A stretch of DNA of 64,000 nt, taken from the NCBI RefSeq assembly GCF_001422405.1, contig NZ_LMMV01000001.1:187275-251274 (forward strand), written 5' to 3'. Each line of letters begins with the position of its first letter. The first letter of the stretch is position 1. This DNA is from Pseudorhodoferax sp. Leaf267. Its GTDB lineage: Bacteria; Pseudomonadota; Gammaproteobacteria; Burkholderiales; Burkholderiaceae_C. Shown here piece by piece: positions 9,652 to 17,303 of the stretch. The notes under the pieces were generated by a model. That model was not told the origin of the DNA, did no database searches, and saw nothing but the letters and a program-made list of their open reading frames with translations. The position numbers and the translations under genes were made by a program.

Positions 9652-10550
9652 TTCTGCAACCTCGGGTTCAACACATCGCGCAGGTGGTCGCCCACCAGGT
9701 TGATCGCGACGATGGTGGCCAGCAGCGCCAGGCCGGGGAACACGCTGATCCAGTATTCGTTGGACAGCAGGTACTGGTAGCCGTTGGAGATCAACAGCCC
9801 CAGCGAGGGCTCGGTGATCGGCACGCCCAGCCCCAGGAAAGACAGCGTGGCCTCCAGCGTGATCGCGCGCGCCACCTGCAGCGCGCCGATCACCAGGAGC
9901 GGCGGCAGGCAGTTCGGCAGGATGTGGCCGACCAGGATGCGCCAGGGCGGGATGCCCTGCCCACGTGCCGCGTCCACGTATTCGCGCCGCGTCTCCACCA
10001 GCGCCTGGCCGCGCGCCGTGCGGGCGTAGTAGGCCCATTCCAGCAGCACCAGCGTGAGCACCACGTTGCCGATGCCCTTGCCCAGGTAGGCCAGGATCAT
10101 CAGCGCCATGAGGATGGTGGGGAAGGACAGCAGCAGATCCACCAGGCGCATCAGCAGCGCGTCGACACGGCCACCGGCGTAGGCGGCCAGCAGGCCGACC
10201 AGCGTGCCGACGACGGCGGCGATCAGCGCCGAGCCCACGCCCACCAGCAGGCTGATGCGCAGGCCGTAGACGATGGCCGAGTACAGGTCGCGGCCCTGGC
10301 CGTCCGTGCCCAGCCAGTAGGTGAACGTGCCTTCGCCATTGGCCGCGCCGGGCTTCAGGCGCGCGTCCAGCACGTCCAGCTGCATCAGGTCGTAAGGGTT
10401 CTGCGGCGTGATCCAGGGCGCGGCCAGCGCGGCCAGCACCACGAGCACCAGCACGACGAGGCCGAACACGGCAGTGCGCGAGCGCATGAAGTCGGTGGCG
10501 GTGCGCCACCACAGGGAATGTTCGCGCCCGGGGCGCACGGTGCGCGTCAC
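9648..10550 (-). CDS. Dpp/Opp-type ABC transporter permease (DppC-like)
   Basis: A 300-aa inner-membrane permease. It has the N-terminal DppC-type segment followed by the diagnostic HWLGTD-like motif YWLGTDGQGRDLYSAIVYGLR, and an EAA-type loop around EYVDAARGQGIPPWRILVGHILPN. About six membrane helices are visible. The GTG at 10550 gives a GTGA overlap with the upstream permease stop; an internal ATG (MRSRTAVFGL) is possible but would leave a gap. The C-terminus (LNPRLQK) overlaps the DppD-like gene by 4 bases. Confidence 0.92.
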
Positions 10551-11521
10551 TTGGCACCCTCCAGGCGAACCCGTGGGTCCAGCAGGCGGTACAGCACGTC
10601 GACCACCAGGTTCAATGTCACGAAGATCACCACCACCACCATGAGATAGGCCACGACCACGGGCCGGTCCAGCGCATTGATGCTGTCCAGGATCAGCTTG
10701 CCGGCGCCGGGCCAGGCGAAGATGGTCTCCGTCACCACGGCATAGGCGATGGTCGAGCCCAGCTCCAGGCCCAGCACCGTCACCAGCGGGATCAGCGTGT
10801 TGCGCAGCACGTGCACCAGCATCACGCGCGCGGGCGACAGGCCTTTGGCCCGCGCGAACTTCACGTAGTCCTGCGGCAGCACCTCGCGCACGCCGGCGCG
10901 GGTCAGGCGCAGCACCATGGAAATCTTGAACAGCGCCAGGTTGAAGGCCGGCAGGATGAGGTGCACCAGCCCGTCGGCCGTGAGCCAGGACCATTGCACG
11001 CCGAACAGTGCCCGCGTCTCGCCACGCCCGCCGGCCGGCAGCCAGCCCAGCTGCACGCTGAACACCATGATCAGCATCAGCGCCACCCAGAAGGCCGGCA
11101 GCGAGAAGCCCACGATACTGGTCGTCATGACCGCGCGCGACAGCCAGTGCTCCGGCCGCATGCCGGCGAACAGGCCCAGCGGCACGCCCAGCACCACGGC
11201 CAGGATCAAGGCGGCCACGGCCAGCTCCATGGTGGCCGGCAGGCGGGCCAGGATCAGCCGGATCGCGTCCTCGTGGTAGACGAAGCTGGTGCCCAGGTTG
11301 CCGCGTACGGCGCCCTCCACGAAGGCCAGGTACTGGCGCCACAGCGGCTGGTCCAGCCCGAGGCGGGCGATGGCGGCGGCCCGCTCGGCCTGGTTCATGT
11401 CGTCGCCGATCAGGATGTCCACCGGGTTGCCGATGGCGTGCATGCCGATGAAGACGATCAGCGTCATGGCGATGACGACCAGCAGCGCCTGGCCCAGGCG
11501 GCGCAGCAGCCAGCCGGTCAC
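10547..11521 (-). CDS. Dpp/Opp-type ABC transporter permease (DppB-like)
   Basis: A 324-aa inner-membrane permease of the DppB type. The first helix is LGQALLVVIAMTLIVFIGMHAIGNP, followed by the large periplasmic loop with RLGLDQPLWRQY, and the EAA loop DYVKFARAKGLSPARVMLVHVLRN. The start is taken as GTG 11521, overlapping the flavoprotein stop as GTGA. An upstream ATG at 11566 would overlap the neighbour by 49 bases and adds only a basic leader. It forms the channel with the DppC-like partner. Confidence 0.92.
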   Translation of the reverse strand: MTGWLLRRLGQALLVVIAMTLIVFIGMHAIGNPVDILIGDDMNQAERAAAIARLGLDQPLWRQYLAFVEGAVRGNLGTSFVYHEDAIRLILARLPATMELAVAALILAVVLGVPLGLFAGMRPEHWLSRAVMTTSIVGFSLPAFWVALMLIMVFSVQLGWLPAGGRGETRALFGVQWSWLTADGLVHLILPAFNLALFKISMVLRLTRAGVREVLPQDYVKFARAKGLSPARVMLVHVLRNTLIPLVTVLGLELGSTIAYAVVTETIFAWPGAGKLILDSINALDRPVVVAYLMVVVVIFVTLNLVVDVLYRLLDPRVRLEGAK

Positions 11522-12996
11522 TTGGCGGGCCCTTCGGCGTAATCGGGAAAGCTGGCTTCGGTCCACTCATGGCCCTGCAGCTCGGGCTCGGCATAGTGCT
11601 GCATGGCCTCGAAGTGGGCCGGCATGTCCTCGGCCAGCAGCTGGGCGGCCAGGCCACGTGCCAGGCGCTGCGCGCCGTCGGTGATCTGCGGGATGTCGCC
11701 CGCGCCCGCACCCTGCGAGAGGGCGGCCGCGTAGTTGTAGCAGTGCACGCGCTCCAGGCCCGGGCAGCTGCCGGGCGTCTTCTGCTGGAACTCGAAGAGC
11801 GGCCCCAGGTCGGGCGATTCGGCCAGCTCGGCATCGTCTTCGCCCACGGGCGCGGTGAAGCGGTCCTGCCACAGGCGCACATGCGGCTGCAGCGCGGCGA
11901 ACTCGGGGCGCTGCGCCCAGTCGGTGCGAAAGCCGGTGCAAAAGACCAGGTGGTCGGCCGCCAGCGGGCCCTTGGCCGTCTCCACGCGCAGCGTGCCGTC
12001 GGCCAGCACGCTGGCGCCCAGCGCGCCGGCACCCAGGTGGAAGAAGGCGTTCGCATGGCGCGACACGCGCAGCGTGCTGCCCTGCGGCGGCGGCACCTGC
12101 TGCACGTTCAGGAAATGCCGAAAGCGCCACTTCCACTCATCGGAGAGCGTGGCGAAGCCGTGCGACATGCCCGGGCTGCCGGCGCCCTTGCCCTTGTTGA
12201 TGCGTGGCAGTTCCTGGCGGCGGATCAGCAGGTCCACCCGCGCAGCCCCGGCCTCCAGCGCCGTGGCGGCCGCGTCCATGGCCGAGGCACCGCCGCCGAC
12301 CACGGCCACGCGCCAGCCGCGCAGCTTGGCGCCATCCCACACGTGCGAGGAGTGGTCCCAGCGGTCGCGCGGCAGTTGCTGCGCCCAGTCGGGCACCCAG
12401 GGGCCGCCCAGGCCGTCGCGGCCCGTGGCCAGCACCACGTGGCGCGCCAGCACCTGGTAGGGCGCGCCGCCCGCGGCATCGTCCACCAGGTCGAGTTGCA
12501 CCACGCCGTCGGCGCGCGGGCGCACGGCCTGCACACGCTGGCGGTTGCGCACGTCCAGCCCCAGCACCCGGCGGTACCAGCGCAGATAGTCCATCCACTG
12601 CAGGCGCGGGATCTTGTCCAGCGCATGCCAGGCGACCAGGCCAAACTGCGCCTCGAACCAGGCGCGAAAGGTCAGCGCCGGCAGGCCCAGCGCCGGGCCC
12701 GTGAGTTCTTTCGGCGAGCGCAGCGTCTCCATGCGCGCCGTGGTCGCCCATGGCCCTTCGAAGCCCGCCGGCGACTGGTCGAACACGGGCGCGCGCAAGC
12801 CCATGTGCGCGAGCGAGGCCGCCAGCGCCAGGCCGGCCATGCCGCCACCGACGACGGCCACGTCCAGCACCGGCTGGCCGTCGCGCTTGCTGGGCGGCAC
12901 CCAGGCCTTGGCCGGCAGGCCGAGCCACTGCAGGTCCTGCTGCAGCCGCTGTTCCAGTGCGGGCAGGCCGGCGGGGGTCGAGGGGGATGCGTTCAT
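11518..12996 (-). CDS. FAD/NAD(P)-binding oxidoreductase (flavin monooxygenase-like)
   Basis: A 492-aa flavoprotein with two Rossmann nucleotide-binding motifs: VVGGGMAG near residue 53 for FAD, and VVGGGASA in the middle for NAD(P). This is the arrangement of flavin-containing monooxygenases and related lone NAD(P)-binding oxidoreductases. The region FCTGFRTDW matches the conserved ATG-like FAD-interacting strand near the C-terminus. No signal peptide or transmembrane segment is seen. It is the second gene of the operon, overlapping LysR (ATGA) and the DppB-like permease (GTGA). It probably oxygenates or oxidises the imported compound, upstream of the hydrolase and the CMD/AhpD protein (inference). 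Confidence 0.85.
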   Translation of the reverse strand: MNASPSTPAGLPALEQRLQQDLQWLGLPAKAWVPPSKRDGQPVLDVAVVGGGMAGLALAASLAHMGLRAPVFDQSPAGFEGPWATTARMETLRSPKELTGPALGLPALTFRAWFEAQFGLVAWHALDKIPRLQWMDYLRWYRRVLGLDVRNRQRVQAVRPRADGVVQLDLVDDAAGGAPYQVLARHVVLATGRDGLGGPWVPDWAQQLPRDRWDHSSHVWDGAKLRGWRVAVVGGGASAMDAAATALEAGAARVDLLIRRQELPRINKGKGAGSPGMSHGFATLSDEWKWRFRHFLNVQQVPPPQGSTLRVSRHANAFFHLGAGALGASVLADGTLRVETAKGPLAADHLVFCTGFRTDWAQRPEFAALQPHVRLWQDRFTAPVGEDDAELAESPDLGPLFEFQQKTPGSCPGLERVHCYNYAAALSQGAGAGDIPQITDGAQRLARGLAAQLLAEDMPAHFEAMQHYAEPELQGHEWTEASFPDYAEGPAK

Positions 12997-13991
12997 GGGG
13001 CGCCGGTCGATGGGGGTGGAGGTTGCAGGCCGGCATGGGCCGCCTGCAGCAGGTCGGCGTGCGCCGCGGGGGGGTGCTGCTGAAAGCCCGGCAGCGCGGT
13101 CGCCGCGGACAGCAAAGCGTCGGACAGCGTCTGTGCGCGCCGCGCCAGCGGCCGGCCCTGCGGCACGATCACGCCGAAGAAGAAGGGCACGTCGGTGTCC
13201 AGCGGGCGCACGCAGACGCCGTCCAGCGGCAGGCCGTGTGCGCTCAAGGGGTCGAGCAGCGCGATGCCCAGGCCCGCGCGCACCATGGCCATGGCGTTGA
13301 CGGACGAGTTGGTCTCGATCGCGTCGGTGGGCTTGTTGGCGGCCGGCGCGCGCGCCTGCGCCAGCACGGCGTCGATGCGGTGGCGCAGCCGATAGGGGTT
13401 GGCCAGCGTGACGATGCGGCGCCGCGCCAGTGCGGCCAGCGGCACCTGGGGCGCGGCGGCGAGCGGGTCGCCGTCGGCCAGCACGGCCACGCAGGGCGCC
13501 TGGCCGATCCACAGCAGCTGCAGGCCGCGGTGCTCCAGCGGCAGGCTGGCCGCGCCCAGCTGCACGGCGCCGCTCAGCACGGCCTGCAGCACGCGCTCGG
13601 GCGACGCGCTCTGCAGCCGCACGGGCGAGGCGCCGGTCGCGTCCTCCAGTGCACGCAGGGCCTGGGGCAGCAGGCCCACGGCGACGGCCGAGGTGGCGGC
13701 CAGCAGCAGCGGCTCGCCGCCCTGGGCGATCTCCAGCGTGCGCGCCTGCAACTGGCGCCAGCTGCCGAGCAGGTGCTCGACCTCCTCGTACAGCAGGAAG
13801 CCCTCCTGCGTGGGCGTCACGCGAGGGCCGTGCCGCGTGAACAGCGCATAGCCGGTGGCGGCCTCCAGTTCATGCACCAGGCGCGTGACGGCGGGCTGCG
13901 AGCGCTCCAGCAGGCGCGCGGCACCGGTCACGCTGCCCGTGGACATCACGGCGGCAAAGGCTTCGAGCTGGCGGATTTCCATCGTGTTCAT
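12993..13991 (-). CDS. LysR-type transcriptional regulator, first gene of the uptake/oxidation operon
   Basis: A 332-aa LysR regulator. The N-terminal winged helix (MEIRQLEAFAAVMSTGSVTGAARLLERSQPAVTRLVHELE) is canonical, followed by a LysR substrate-binding domain. Three closely spaced ATGs (13994, 13991, 13982) are possible starts; I take 13991. Unlike the usual divergent arrangement, this regulator is transcribed in the same direction as its presumed targets and overlaps the flavoprotein gene by ATGA. A perfect 9-bp dyad covers its start codons, so it is probably autoregulated together with the whole operon. The C-terminal 20 residues are Pro/Ala-rich. Confidence 0.92.
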   Translation of the reverse strand: MNTMEIRQLEAFAAVMSTGSVTGAARLLERSQPAVTRLVHELEAATGYALFTRHGPRVTPTQEGFLLYEEVEHLLGSWRQLQARTLEIAQGGEPLLLAATSAVAVGLLPQALRALEDATGASPVRLQSASPERVLQAVLSGAVQLGAASLPLEHRGLQLLWIGQAPCVAVLADGDPLAAAPQVPLAALARRRIVTLANPYRLRHRIDAVLAQARAPAANKPTDAIETNSSVNAMAMVRAGLGIALLDPLSAHGLPLDGVCVRPLDTDVPFFFGVIVPQGRPLARRAQTLSDALLSAATALPGFQQHPPAAHADLLQAAHAGLQPPPPSTGAP

Positions 13992-14014
13992 CATCCGATA
14001 TGCGCATGATGAAC
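13986..14014. promoter_or_regulatory. Perfect dyad over the LysR start, candidate LysR operator
   Basis: GTTCATCAT (13986-13994) and ATGATGAAC (14006-14014) form a perfect 9-bp inverted repeat with an 11-bp spacer. It overlaps the candidate start codons of the LysR gene and lies in an AT-rich stretch that contrasts with the GC-rich genome. The dyad geometry suits a LysR-type autoregulatory site. Binding is inferred. Confidence 0.55.
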
Positions 14015-14071
14015 CAATAATGATGCAAATTGCAAATAATAAAAATGCGCAAGCTAATGCCGCGCCCGCCG
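14015..14071 (-). promoter_or_regulatory. AT-rich promoter region of the nine-gene operon
   Basis: This short AT-rich stretch, upstream of the LysR gene on the minus strand, contains the repeated words TGCAAAT and ATTTGCAATTTGCAT and several TATT-like hexamers. It is the only untranslated space before the operon and lies just after the stop of the AttH-like gene, so the operon promoter should be here. No exact -35/-10 pair can be assigned with confidence. Confidence 0.4.
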
Positions 14072-15130
14072 CTACAGCCGCAAACGCTGGGTGTAGCCGG
14101 TCATTTCTAGGTAGCCGCGGCCCACATGGCGGCCTTCCGCGTCGAACAGGTCCGACACGCCTTCCCAGTAGATCGCGCCCGTGGACGAGCGGCTGTCCAG
14201 CTCCTGATCGTCCAGCAGGCTCCTGACCGTGAAGCGGCCGGCCGGCGTCTGCACCGTCCATTCGACGGGGTAGCGCGCCTGGCTCAGCGGGCTGGTCCAC
14301 CAGCGCCGCGCCGTGAACACCACTTCGCCGTCGCGGAAGATGCGCGCCGCGGCCCCGGGCGCACGGAACGAGCCGCCGTTCCACAGCGCTGACCCATCGG
14401 CGCGGCGCAGGTGGAAGGCCGTCAGCGCGCTGCCGTCGGTGAGGTTCATGCCGATCCAGTCCCAGCCCACGGCGTCGGGGTGCATCAGGGCCTGGCTCCA
14501 CTCGTGGTCCAGCCAGGCGCGGGCGGGCGTCTGCTTGTCGATGGCGAAGCGCTGGCCCTTCAGTTGCAGGTGGCCGCTGGTCGCCAGCTGCGGCACGCTG
14601 TAGTAGTAGCTGGCCTGCTCGGGCTCAGGGCCTTTGCGCGACAGGCCGGCATCGCCCTGCAGCAGCAGCGGCTGCGTTTCGCGAAAGCGCAGGTGCAGGC
14701 CGAAGTCGGCACCGGGCAGCTCGGCCACCAGGTCCTGGCCCTCGCGCAGCAGGTGCCAGTCGTGCAGGCGGATTCCGGTGTCGGACTCATCGGCCAGCGC
14801 GATGCCGAAGCCCTCGCGCGCGATGCGCTGGTCGTGCCAGAGCTTGCCGCCCTGCAGGTCGGTCAGCGCTGCATGCGCGAACAGCAGTTGACGCGCGGCG
14901 AAGCGCGACTGCATGCCCTGGGTGGACGCCACGCGCGAGCGGAAGAAGGTGAGCTGGAAGCCGAAGCTGCGCGCGCCGCTCGTCGCATGGCCCGTGACGT
15001 ACCACCACTCGGTGCGGAAGTCCGGGTGGCTGCCCAGGTCGCGCGGGAACTGCAGCTGCAGGGGCACCAGCGCGCGGGCCTGCTGCGACAGCGCCAGGGC
15101 CGCCAGCAGCAGTGCGCGCCGTTGCAGCAT
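14072..15130 (-). CDS. AttH/CrtC-like lipocalin-type protein (carotenoid 1,2-hydratase superfamily)
   Basis: A 352-aa exported protein of the CrtC/AttH lipocalin-like superfamily. Evidence is the block FRTEWWYVTGHATSGARSFGFQLTFFR near the N-terminus, the WLDHEWSQ and GWDWIGMNL motifs in the middle, and YWEGVSDLFDAEGRHVGRGYLEMTGY at the end. The ATG at 15130 gives a short signal peptide (LLLAALALSQQARA). In many proteobacteria such genes follow an ATPase and an FtsX-type permease (attEFG-like order). Here that pair lies about 2 kb upstream on the same strand, with other genes between. It probably binds or modifies a hydrophobic compound at the envelope; carotenoid hydration itself is unlikely without other carotenoid genes. 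Confidence 0.87.
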   Translation of the reverse strand: MLQRRALLLAALALSQQARALVPLQLQFPRDLGSHPDFRTEWWYVTGHATSGARSFGFQLTFFRSRVASTQGMQSRFAARQLLFAHAALTDLQGGKLWHDQRIAREGFGIALADESDTGIRLHDWHLLREGQDLVAELPGADFGLHLRFRETQPLLLQGDAGLSRKGPEPEQASYYYSVPQLATSGHLQLKGQRFAIDKQTPARAWLDHEWSQALMHPDAVGWDWIGMNLTDGSALTAFHLRRADGSALWNGGSFRAPGAAARIFRDGEVVFTARRWWTSPLSQARYPVEWTVQTPAGRFTVRSLLDDQELDSRSSTGAIYWEGVSDLFDAEGRHVGRGYLEMTGYTQRLRL

Positions 15131-15495
15131 CACGTGGCCAGCGCCTGGGCGATGCGCCGCTGCGCCGGCCCGCCATGGCCGCGCTGCGTGGCCACCCAGC
15201 CGGCGTCGTGCAAGCCAGTCAGGCAGCGCGCGCCGGCACCGCACAGCAGCGACAGGATGGAGCCTTGCTGCCCGGCCGCGCGGCTGAGCAGGCGGGCCAG
15301 GCAGGCCGCGCGCACGGCCGTGGAGCCGCTGCAGGCCGCGACGAGGGTCGTGCCCCCGCGCGCCGTGCCATTCACGCGCGCGACGAGGCACGGCGGGCGT
15401 GCGAGCCAGTGCTTCAGGCTGCTGCCCGCGTGCGTGCCGGCGCCGCGCTGCGCATGGGCTGCGATGCGAGCGCGGGTGGTGCAGAGCCAGGTCAT
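15130..15495 (-). CDS. Unknown 121-aa protein coupled to the AttH-like gene
   Basis: A 121-aa reading frame starting MTWLCTTRARIAAHAQRG and ending RRIAQALAT. I do not recognise it. Support for coding: its stop and the next ATG share a base (TGATG), which allows translational coupling. Codon third positions are about 93% G/C, which suits this genome. It fills what would otherwise be a 390-base hole in a tightly packed strand. It is rich in Arg, Ala and Cys (seven Cys), with no signal peptide or membrane helix. The C-terminal part (LTGLHDAGWVATQRGHGGPA) could be a small helix-turn-helix-like fold, but this is weak. Confidence 0.55.
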   Translation of the reverse strand: MTWLCTTRARIAAHAQRGAGTHAGSSLKHWLARPPCLVARVNGTARGGTTLVAACSGSTAVRAACLARLLSRAAGQQGSILSLLCGAGARCLTGLHDAGWVATQRGHGGPAQRRIAQALAT

Positions 15496-15518
15496 CGGCG
15501 CACGATAGCAAAGGGCCG

Positions 15519-15971
15519 TCAGCCGCCCCACAGCAGGCGGCGCGCGACCCAGCCGGCCCGGCCGTCGGCCTGGCGCACACGCACCCAGTCGCCGCGCCGC
15601 TCCAGCGTGCGCACCATGTCGCCATGGGCCAGCCTGCCGACCAGCCGGCCGCTTGTGCGCGGCTGCTGGCGCAGGTTGGCCACGCGGGCCTTGACCGCCA
15701 TGTGCGTGCTTTTGCCGGTCAGGCTGCGGTGCACCCAACCCGTGTCGCGTTCGACGTCGCGCACCTGCAGCCAGTCGCCGCGCCGGGCCACCACCTGCAA
15801 TGGGTAGCCGCGGCTCAACGACCAGGTCACGGCATGGTGTGTGCCAGGGCCGGAGCGCATGTTGGCCTCGCGGGCCGTGATGCCGACGAACTGCTGGGCC
15901 CAGGCGCCAGCGGCATGCAGCGCCAGGGCTGCGATCAGGAAACGAAAGAGGGTGGTGATGCGAATGGACAT
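15519..15971 (-). CDS. Secreted protein with two bacterial SH3 domains
   Basis: A 150-aa exported protein. The ATG at 15971 gives a signal peptide (TTLFRFLIAALALHAAGAWAQ). Two SH3_3/SH3b repeats follow: residues about 32-85 (ANMRSGPGTHHAVTWSLSRG) and about 92-150 (ANLRQQPRTSGRLVGRLAHG), each ending in a WV-type strand. Such domains bind cell-wall peptides or act as generic adaptors in the periplasm. A TTG start 30 bases upstream is possible but gives a poorer signal. Its ribosome site is weak. Confidence 0.88.
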   Translation of the reverse strand: MSIRITTLFRFLIAALALHAAGAWAQQFVGITAREANMRSGPGTHHAVTWSLSRGYPLQVVARRGDWLQVRDVERDTGWVHRSLTGKSTHMAVKARVANLRQQPRTSGRLVGRLAHGDMVRTLERRGDWVRVRQADGRAGWVARRLLWGG

Positions 15972-16022
15972 GGCACCAAGGGAGGCCCATGCCGCCGGCA
16001 AAGTTCCGTCGTCGTGCCAAGT

Positions 16023-16646
16023 TCATCCGCCGCGCGGGCGCAGCAGCATGCGCTGGCGGTCCATCTCCACGTTGAAATGCTGCAGGAAGTTCTGCCCGAG
16101 CAAGGCCTCGTCGTCCGCGCCATTGCCCAGGCCCAACCCCGTGCCCACACGCAGGTTCTCCACCTGCAGGCCGCCCTGCAGCCGGATCACGCCGGCCCGC
16201 ACCATGCGGCCCGTGCGCACGCCGTTGGCCGTGCGGAACTGCGCGCTCTCGCCACCCGTCAGCCCGGCCCGCTGCGCCAGCGATTCGCTGATGCTGACCA
16301 CGCTGGCACCGGTGTCCACCATGAACATCACGGGCTCGCCGTCGATGCTGCCGGCCACGCGGAAATGCCCGTCGGCATGGCGCGGGATCACCAGCTCGCC
16401 CGTGGCCGTCACGCGCGCCGCGCGCGGCTGCTGCCTGCGGTCCATGGCCCAGTACAGCGCGGCCATCACGACGAGCCAGAAGGCGACGATGCCGATGGCG
16501 CCTGGCAGGGCCGAGCCGCGGGGGCTGTGGCCAGGCGTCGCTGGTGTGGTGCGGCGCTTCAGCTCAGCACCTGCAGGCCGTGTTTGCGCACGACGCTCAA
16601 TAGCTTGAGCGCCATGCCGCTGGGCTTCTTGGCGCCGCTTTCCCAC
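16023..16646 (-). CDS. Membrane-anchored retropepsin-like aspartic protease (clan AA)
   Basis: One transmembrane segment (IGIVAFWLVVMAALYWAM) is followed by a periplasmic single-lobe aspartyl protease domain. The active-site motif is VDTGASVVSIS, and the second conserved motif ALLGQNFLQHFNVEMDR matches the TIGR02281-type clan AA family. The start is uncertain. The only ATG/GTG/TTG before the membrane segment is GTG 16646, which overlaps the HTH gene by 88 bases. A CTG at 16562 would overlap the HTH stop as CTGA. Family members are usually about 170-200 aa, so either is acceptable. It may process envelope proteins; no substrate is known. Confidence 0.82.
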   Translation of the reverse strand: MGKRRQEAQRHGAQAIERRAQTRPAGAELKRRTTPATPGHSPRGSALPGAIGIVAFWLVVMAALYWAMDRRQQPRAARVTATGELVIPRHADGHFRVAGSIDGEPVMFMVDTGASVVSISESLAQRAGLTGGESAQFRTANGVRTGRMVRAGVIRLQGGLQVENLRVGTGLGLGNGADDEALLGQNFLQHFNVEMDRQRMLLRPRGG

Positions 16647-16882
16647 TTCTCCACCGTGCTTTCGCTGGTGTTCAGGTAGCGCGCGAAGACAGGCTGGCTG
16701 ACGTGGTTGTGCTCGCGCAGTTGCTTGATCTCGGCGGGCGCAATCGTCGACGGCACCGCCAGGCAGGACTGGTCGAAATGCCGCATCGTGGCCTTGTCGA
16801 TCCCGCCTGCGCGGTACATGCCGGAGGCCGCGCTGTGGATGGCCTCAAAGGCGTCGCTCTTGAACTTGGGTCTGGTGCTCAT
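16559..16882 (-). CDS. HigA/NadS-type antitoxin, helix-turn-helix protein
   Basis: A 107-aa DNA-binding protein. The C-terminal helix-turn-helix (EIKQLREHNHVSQPVFARYLNTSESTVEKWESGAKKPSG) is the XRE/NadS-type fold common in antitoxins paired with RelE-like toxins. The ATG at 16882 lies inside the end of the toxin gene (38-base overlap), the reverse toxin-first order typical of HigBA. The protein should bind the toxin and repress the promoter upstream at about 17241-17303. Confidence 0.87.
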   Translation of the reverse strand: MSTRPKFKSDAFEAIHSAASGMYRAGGIDKATMRHFDQSCLAVPSTIAPAEIKQLREHNHVSQPVFARYLNTSESTVEKWESGAKKPSGMALKLLSVVRKHGLQVLS

Positions 16883-17240
16883 GGCAAATCTCCAGCAATG
16901 CATGGGTGGCCAACTCTTTGTCGACCTGCTTGTCTGTCTTGTGTGCGTAAAGGTCAGCGAGTTCCCGGAACGCGCGCAGTTCGGCTTCGTCGATGTTGGC
17001 GCGGTCGCTTTTGGCGAACAGATACGCATAGACCCAGAAACGCTGCCCCTTGGCCAGGATGATGGTCCGATACTGGTTGTGGTGCAGGCGCTTCTTGAAG
17101 ACGCCGCCACCGAGGTCGTCGGCTTGCCCCTGCATGACTTCATAGATCGCCCTGCAAAGTTCCGCGTCCGTGATGCGTGCCTTGCGCGCGGCCTTGTCAA
17201 ACCATGCCGTCTTGAAGGTCCGCACGGCGGGCGCGATCAT
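16845..17240 (-). CDS. RelE/HigB-type toxin
   Basis: A 131-aa protein of the RelE toxin family I know from Pfam as PF06296. Diagnostic stretches are GGGVFKKRLHHNQYRTIILAKG and FWVYAYLFAKSDRANIDEAEL, followed by an ELADLYAHKT helix. Such toxins cleave mRNA on ribosomes. It is intact and starts at ATG 17240. It precedes and overlaps the antitoxin gene. The pair lies inside an export cluster, separating the FtsX permease from its AttH-like partner, which suggests insertion of a mobile toxin-antitoxin module. Confidence 0.87.
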   Translation of the reverse strand: MIAPAVRTFKTAWFDKAARKARITDAELCRAIYEVMQGQADDLGGGVFKKRLHHNQYRTIILAKGQRFWVYAYLFAKSDRANIDEAELRAFRELADLYAHKTDKQVDKELATHALLEICHEHQTQVQERRL

Positions 17241-17303
17241 GACTCGAATGTAGCACTGGGTGCTATGGAGTTCAAGTCCGCACGCAGTTGATCCAGGGCT
17301 TGG

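Noticed and set aside
14015-14071. Riboswitch or RNA leader before the LysR operon
   Set aside because: The space is too short and AT-rich, without a conserved structured RNA; a simple promoter and operator explain it better.
15130-16026. Full 298-codon frame upstream of the 121-aa unknown gene
   Set aside because: The upstream part overlaps the SH3 gene in another frame. Only the last 121 codons lie outside other genes and show coding bias, so I kept only these.
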